Positions 6,665-9,976 of a stretch of 9,976 bases of DNA are shown here, one piece after another. Positions within the stretch are counted from its first letter, which is position 1. Every line of letters starts with the position of its first letter. The DNA is taken from the NCBI GenBank assembly GCA_004552485.1, contig SFOH01000069.1, forward strand, positions 1 to 9,976, in the 5' to 3' direction. This stretch comes from Bacteroidales bacterium (GTDB lineage Bacteria; Bacteroidota; Bacteroidia; Bacteroidales; Muribaculaceae). The notes beneath the pieces are model-generated. The model was not told the origin of the DNA, did no database searches, and saw nothing but the letters and a program-made list of their open reading frames with translations. A program made the position numbers and the translations under genes.

Positions 6665-7984
6665 ATGACAACAGCAGACCTTATTGTAATCGGCGCCGGA
6701 CCAGGCGGTTACGACGTAGCCGCCGCCCGTGCCCGCGCCGGCGAGAGAGTGATACTCATCGACTATGCCTTCCCCGGCGGCACCTGCCTCAACCGCGGCT
6801 GCATACCCACAAAATGCCTGGCGGCATCCTCCGAAGCCGCCATACAGGCACGCAACGCCGCCGCACTCGGCGTCTCCGTCGGCGAAGTCATGATTGACTA
6901 TACCGCCGTCGTCCACCGCATGGAAAGCGTGGTCGAAGGCCTCCGCGACGGCGTGCGCGCGCTCATTGCACCATGCACATTCGTATACGGACAGGCACGC
7001 ATACTCCCCGACGGCACCGTCGGCGTCGGCGACCAAGTGTTCACAGCCCCCAAAGTGCTCATCGCCACAGGCTCGGCGCCCGCCGCGCTCAACATCCCCG
7101 GCGCCGACCTCACCATCAACTCCGACGGCGTCCTCCAGCTCGAAGAGCTGCCCCGCTCGATGGCCATCATCGGCGCCGGCGTCATCGGCATGGAGTTCGC
7201 ATCAATCATGAACGGATTTGGCGTGGAAGTGACTGTCATCGAATATCTTAAAGAAGTGCTCCCGCCCTTCGACAAAGAGATTTCCAAGCGCCTGCGCACC
7301 ATGCTCACCCGCCGCGGCGTCAAATTCGTCCTCGACGCCGCCGTCACCGCCGTCACCGCCGACAACGAGGGCGTGCGCACCGTCAGCTACGACGGCAAGA
7401 AAGGCCCCGAAACCCTTCAGGCCGACACAGTAGTCATGGCCGTAGGCCGCCGACCTGTCGTGCCCGAAGGCCTCGCCGAAGCCGGAATCGAAACAGACCG
7501 ACGCGGATACATCGTCACCGACGCGCGCATGCGCACCACCCGCCCCGGCTTCTACGCCGTCGGCGACTGCAACGGACGCCTCCAGCTGGCACATGCCGCC
7601 ACGGCGCAGGCCCGCGTGGCCCTCGGCGAAGACGTCAACCTCGACGCCATCCCCGCCGCCGTCTTCACATGTCCCGAAGCCGCCATGGTCGGACTCACCA
7701 CCGAGCAGGCACAGGCACAGGGCGTTAACTTCCGCACCGCCAAGGCCCTCTACTCCGCCAACGGCAAAGCGCAGGCCTCCGGCCAGGCCGACGGCCTCGT
7801 CAAAGTGCTCTACGCCCCCGACACCCGCCGCCTCTTAGGCTGCCACATAGTCGGCGCCCACGCCTCCGACCTCATCGCCGAAGCCGCCCTCGCCGTCTCC
7901 CTCGGCCTCAGCCTCGACGCCCTCACCACCATCACCGTCCACTCCCACCCCTCCCTCTCCGAACTCATCGCCTCGTTCCGCTGA
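6665..7984 (+). CDS. lpdA: Dihydrolipoamide dehydrogenase (L protein)
   Basis: The 439-residue flavoenzyme reoxidises the dihydrolipoyl arm of GcvH with NAD+. It has the FAD-binding motif GAGPGGYDVAAARARAGERV near the N-terminus, the redox-active disulfide in GGTCLNRGCIPTKC (C41 and C46), an ATGSAP motif, a second nucleotide-binding motif IIGAGVIGMEF for NAD, the FAD-contacting FYAVGDCNG, and the C-terminal active-site HPSLSE with H428 and E433 as the catalytic pair contributed to the partner subunit. It is shorter than typical Lpd (about 460-475), with no N-terminal lipoyl domain and a compact C-terminus, but no key residue is missing. The position 25 bases after gcvPB makes it the L protein of this system; it might also serve 2-oxoacid dehydrogenases. 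Glutathione or mercuric reductase relatives are less likely from the HPSLSE end and the context. Confidence 0.93.
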   Translation: MTTADLIVIGAGPGGYDVAAARARAGERVILIDYAFPGGTCLNRGCIPTKCLAASSEAAIQARNAAALGVSVGEVMIDYTAVVHRMESVVEGLRDGVRALIAPCTFVYGQARILPDGTVGVGDQVFTAPKVLIATGSAPAALNIPGADLTINSDGVLQLEELPRSMAIIGAGVIGMEFASIMNGFGVEVTVIEYLKEVLPPFDKEISKRLRTMLTRRGVKFVLDAAVTAVTADNEGVRTVSYDGKKGPETLQADTVVMAVGRRPVVPEGLAEAGIETDRRGYIVTDARMRTTRPGFYAVGDCNGRLQLAHAATAQARVALGEDVNLDAIPAAVFTCPEAAMVGLTTEQAQAQGVNFRTAKALYSANGKAQASGQADGLVKVLYAPDTRRLLGCHIVGAHASDLIAEAALAVSLGLSLDALTTITVHSHPSLSELIASFR

Positions 7985-8005
7985 CAACCATCCCCGACAC
8001 CCCCA

Positions 8006-8038
8006 AGGCCGCGTCCCCACACCCCGGGAACGCGGCCT
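8006..8038 (+). terminator. GC-rich hairpin closing the glycine cleavage cluster
   Basis: AGGCCGCGT (8006-8014) pairs with ACGCGGCCT (8030-8038) over 9 bp. After one C-A mismatch, three further C-G pairs narrow the loop to seven bases. It starts 22 bases after the lpdA stop and 48 bases before the epimerase ATG. No T-run follows, so it is called a terminator by position and stem strength, like the hairpin at 277-316. Confidence 0.6.
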
Positions 8039-8085
8039 ACGCCTCACCGAACTTGCCACTCAATCCCGTTAGAAACACCCTATTC

Positions 8086-9147
8086 ATGAGAATATTAGTC
8101 ACCGGCGCCGCCGGATTCATTGGCGCCAACCTCGTACTGCGCCTCCTGGGCGACCTCCCCGACGTCAGCATCCTCGGCATCGACAACCTCAACGACTATT
8201 ACGACGTCACCATCAAGGAGTTCCGCCTCGCCCAAATCAGCGAGGCCGCCGCTGCGCATCCCGAGGCATCGTGGCGGTTCGTGAAAGGGAGCATCGCCGA
8301 CAAAGCGCTCATCGACAAGCTTTTCAGCGAGTTTCGACCCGAGATTGTAGTGAATATGGCCGCGCAAGCCGGCGTACGCCACTCCATCACCAACCCCGAC
8401 GCCTACGTCGAAAGCAACCTCATCGGCTTCTACAACATCCTCGAAGCCTGCCGCCACTCCTATGACGGCGGCGCTCCCGGCGTCCGCCACTTCGTCTACG
8501 CCTCCAGCTCCTCCGTCTACGGCGTCAACGCCAAAGTGCCCTACTCCACCGACGACAAAGTCGACAACCCCGTCAGCCTCTACGCCGCCACCAAAAAGAG
8601 CGACGAGCTCCTCGCCCACGCCTACGCCAAACTCTACAGCATCCCCTCCACCGGCCTGCGGTTCTTCACCGTCTACGGCCCCGCCGGACGACCCGACATG
8701 GCATACTTCGGATTCACAGACAAACTCCTCCGCGGCGAAAAAATCAAAATCTTTAACTACGGCAACTGCAAACGCGACTTCACATACATCGACGACATCG
8801 TCGAAGGCATCACCCGCGTCATCAAGCAACCGCCCCTGCGCGCCACCGGCGAAGACGGCCTCCCCGTCCCGCCCTACCGACTCTACAACATCGGCAACAG
8901 CCACCCCGAGAACCTCCTCGACTTCGTCCGGATCCTCCAGGAAGAACTCGTGGCCGCAGGCGTCCTCCCCGCTGACTACGACTTCGAGGCCCACAAAGAA
9001 CTCGTCCCGATGCAGCCCGGCGACGTCCCCGTCACCTACGCCGACACCGTGCCCCTCGAGCGCGACTTCGGCTTCCGCCCCTCCACCCCCCTCCGCGACG
9101 GCCTCCGCGCCTTCGCCCGCTGGTACCGCCACTTCTACCAAAAATAA
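8086..9147 (+). CDS. NAD-dependent epimerase, probable UDP-glucuronate 4-epimerase
   Basis: The 353-residue short-chain dehydrogenase/reductase of the extended type has the NAD-binding GAAGFIG (7-13), an acidic residue D33 in GIDNLNDYYD for the cofactor ribose, AAQAGVRHS (92-100), a serine cluster in YASSSSVYG (138-146), and the catalytic Y166/K170 in YAATKK. LRFFTVYGPAGRPDMA (191-206) and FNYGNCKRDFTYIDDIVEG (223-241) closely resemble UDP-glucuronate 4-epimerases (CapI/LspL-like), which interconvert UDP-glucuronate and UDP-galacturonate in the cytoplasm; the NDYYD and AGRPDMA signatures favour this over GalE or dTDP-glucose dehydratase. The start at 8086 is chosen because the Rossmann fold begins at once (MRILVTGAAG); a TTG at 8053 would add 11 residues without family support. 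The product feeds surface polysaccharide synthesis, fitting the antiterminator gene 350 bases downstream. Other UDP-sugar epimerase specificity cannot be excluded. Confidence 0.88.
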   Translation: MRILVTGAAGFIGANLVLRLLGDLPDVSILGIDNLNDYYDVTIKEFRLAQISEAAAAHPEASWRFVKGSIADKALIDKLFSEFRPEIVVNMAAQAGVRHSITNPDAYVESNLIGFYNILEACRHSYDGGAPGVRHFVYASSSSVYGVNAKVPYSTDDKVDNPVSLYAATKKSDELLAHAYAKLYSIPSTGLRFFTVYGPAGRPDMAYFGFTDKLLRGEKIKIFNYGNCKRDFTYIDDIVEGITRVIKQPPLRATGEDGLPVPPYRLYNIGNSHPENLLDFVRILQEELVAAGVLPADYDFEAHKELVPMQPGDVPVTYADTVPLERDFGFRPSTPLRDGLRAFARWYRHFYQK

Positions 9148-9349
9148 CCCCCGTCCGACAAAGACTGCTGATTCCAAGGCGGCCGAGCTTGTTTTTGTTC
9201 ACCGAACTCAATCCCCGCGCCATCGCATGCACGCATATATGTTCTGCGACTGGGAACGCCGGCGTCAGCGGGCGATTAGGGTAGCCAGGGCGTGCAGGCT
9301 GCGCAGGGCGCTGCCAAACCCCTGGTATGAAACCATCCCCCACAGAGCA

Positions 9350-9366
9350 GCTCCGCGTAGCGGAGC
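9350..9366. repeat. Perfect 7-bp palindrome with 3-nt loop
   Basis: GCTCCGC (9350-9356) and GCGGAGC (9360-9366) flank GTA. The RNA hairpin would be very stable, but the following bases (GTGAAAAATC) are not a T-run, so an intrinsic terminator is only one option. A protein-binding palindrome or a REP-like dispersed element are alternatives. It separates the GC-rich spacer from the AT-rich leader of the antiterminator gene. Confidence 0.75.
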
Positions 9367-9409
9367 GTGAAAAATCAGAATCGGTGTAAAAGATTTCTAA
9401 GCGATTGTA

Positions 9410-9440
9410 TTGCTAATTTAATATAAAATTACTAACTGTA
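9410..9440 (+). promoter_or_regulatory. Tentative promoter for the antiterminator gene
   Basis: TTG at 9410-9412 and TAACTGTA at 9433-9440 are spaced by 20 bp in an AT-rich stretch, loosely matching the Bacteroidetes TTTG / TAnnTTTG promoter. The -7 box is imperfect. A start near 9447 would leave about 50 bases of leader before the ATG at 9498. This is a weak call. Confidence 0.3.
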
Positions 9441-9497
9441 TGTCAGAAGATTACACCAAAAGGCAAGACAAACATAAAAACACCCTTAACCAAGATA

Positions 9498-9976
9498 ATG
9501 AGTCACATCGGGAGCCACCAAAACGCCGACGAAAACGCGGCATGGCACGTGCTGTATCTCAACGGCGGCACACATGCCTCCGTGGCCGCACGCGCCCGAC
9601 GCCTCGTCGACACCTACAACGCCAACGCCACGGCCGACGCATCCAAGGCCCCCGACGCCGCCGTTGCCGACCCCGGTCCCGTCGAACTCTTCGCCCCCGT
9701 CATCGCCGCATACACCCACAACGACGGCCGCGTCACCCGCCGCGAACGCGCACTCACCTACCAGTACATCTTCGTGCGCGCCACCACCGCACAAATCCGC
9801 GCCCTCTGCGCCATACACCGCGCCCTCGTGCCCGTCATGAACCCTGACAACACGCACACCTATGCCGTCGTCGCCGACACCGCCATGGACGCCTTCCGAC
9901 GCATAGCAGCCGCCATGCGCAACTCCCTGCCCCTCTACGACATACGCGATCTCGCCCTCGAAGAAGGCGACCTCGT
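9498..9976 (+). CDS. UpxY/NusG-like transcription antiterminator (partial, runs off the window)
   Basis: From ATG 9498 the frame is open to the window end (159 full codons). It begins with a short polar leader, then AWHVLYLNGG (15-24), the first strand of a NusG N-terminal domain. VELFAPVIAAYTHNDGRVTRRERALTYQYIFVRAT (62-96) contains the 'fyP....RR......yiFV' arrangement typical of NusG and UpxY/RfaH-like proteins. DTAMDAFRRIAA and the terminal LEEGDLV lead into what should be the KOW domain beyond the edge. UpxY-type proteins in Bacteroides act in trans on RNA polymerase to prevent early termination in the leader of their own capsule operon; here the UDP-glucuronate epimerase upstream fits such a locus starting at the right edge. 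An Ala/Asp-rich insert (about 41-60) is unusual. The ATG at 9498 is the first in this frame after an in-frame stop at 9414. It could instead be a divergent NusG paralogue of another operon. Confidence 0.75.
   Translation, partial: MSHIGSHQNADENAAWHVLYLNGGTHASVAARARRLVDTYNANATADASKAPDAAVADPGPVELFAPVIAAYTHNDGRVTRRERALTYQYIFVRATTAQIRALCAIHRALVPVMNPDNTHTYAVVADTAMDAFRRIAAAMRNSLPLYDIRDLALEEGDL

Larger units (their letters stand above)
9148..9497 (+). other. 350-bp spacer without a convincing gene
   Basis: No frame here looks like a real gene on either strand; open frames running into it are extensions of out-of-frame shadows of the epimerase. The left part (about 9150-9370) is GC-rich and holds short inverted segments around 9298-9316 (GGCTGCGC / GCGCTGCC with one mismatch) and a perfect palindrome at 9350-9366. 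The right part (about 9370-9497) is AT-rich and forms a probable promoter and leader for the antiterminator gene. The left part has the texture of a dispersed intergenic element rather than decayed coding sequence, but a genome search would be needed to show that. Confidence 0.6.

Noticed and set aside
8095..9177. 360-codon open frame on the - strand opposite the epimerase
   Set aside because: Its Val/Gly/Glu-rich low-complexity translation mirrors the C-rich codons of the epimerase; no motif or plausible start signal.
9032..9343. 103-codon - strand frame across the epimerase end and spacer
   Set aside because: No motif, and half is antisense to the epimerase; the remainder is better explained as part of a noncoding element.
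8462..9370. 302-codon + strand frame overlapping the epimerase and the spacer
   Set aside because: Ser/Thr/Pro-rich out-of-frame reading of the epimerase; the end in the spacer has no coding character.
9148..9497. Invertible promoter of the kind controlling Bacteroides capsules
   Set aside because: I found no inverted repeat pair flanking the putative promoter, and no recombinase gene is in the window.
9440..9847. 135-codon + strand frame starting at ATG 9440
   Set aside because: From 9498 on it is an Arg/His/Pro-rich shadow of the antiterminator, and its ATG lies at or before the probable transcription start. A short upstream reading frame cannot be excluded but has no support.

Overview
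The window is GC-rich chromosomal DNA from a member of the Bacteroidales. I would guess the Muribaculaceae or a close relative, but the sequence alone does not prove the family. The pointers are a TAnnTTTG-type promoter box (TATATTTG), near absence of Shine-Dalgarno sites, a glycine decarboxylase split into two genes, a Por-secretion-like C-terminal tail, an UpxY/NusG-like antiterminator, and AT-rich short tandem repeats between GC-rich genes. All real genes lie on the + strand.

Layout. Positions 1-260 hold the 3' end of a probably secreted protein with a beta-sandwich sorting-like tail, followed by a strong hairpin at 277-316. A promoter at about 369-376 precedes a membrane-anchored SIMPL-domain (DUF541) protein (456-1157). 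A 9-bp tandem repeat separates this from a tight run of six genes: lplA (1244-2239), gcvT (2253-3344), gcvH (3388-3762), gcvPA (3804-5180), gcvPB (5173-6639) and lpdA (6665-7984). A hairpin at 8006-8038 closes the run. A UDP-glucuronate 4-epimerase-like gene follows (8086-9147). Then comes 350 bp without a convincing gene, holding a perfect palindrome and an AT-rich leader. The window ends inside an UpxY-like antiterminator gene (9498 to the end).

How the genes work together. The six-gene run encodes the whole glycine cleavage system. GcvPA/GcvPB decarboxylate glycine and load the aminomethyl group on lipoyl-GcvH. GcvT transfers the methylene carbon to tetrahydrofolate, releasing ammonia. The dihydrolipoamide dehydrogenase reoxidises GcvH with NAD+. 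LplA, the first gene, can attach lipoate to the GcvH lysine, so the cluster supplies its own cofactor attachment. The last two genes look like a different theme: UDP-galacturonate supply and an antiterminator of the type that heads capsule or surface-polysaccharide operons, suggesting such a locus begins at the right edge.

I did not find a clearly new biological system. The best second-look items are the short tandem repeats placed just before start codons, the palindrome-containing spacer at 9148-9497, the antiterminator with its leader, and a codon-usage shift within the cluster.
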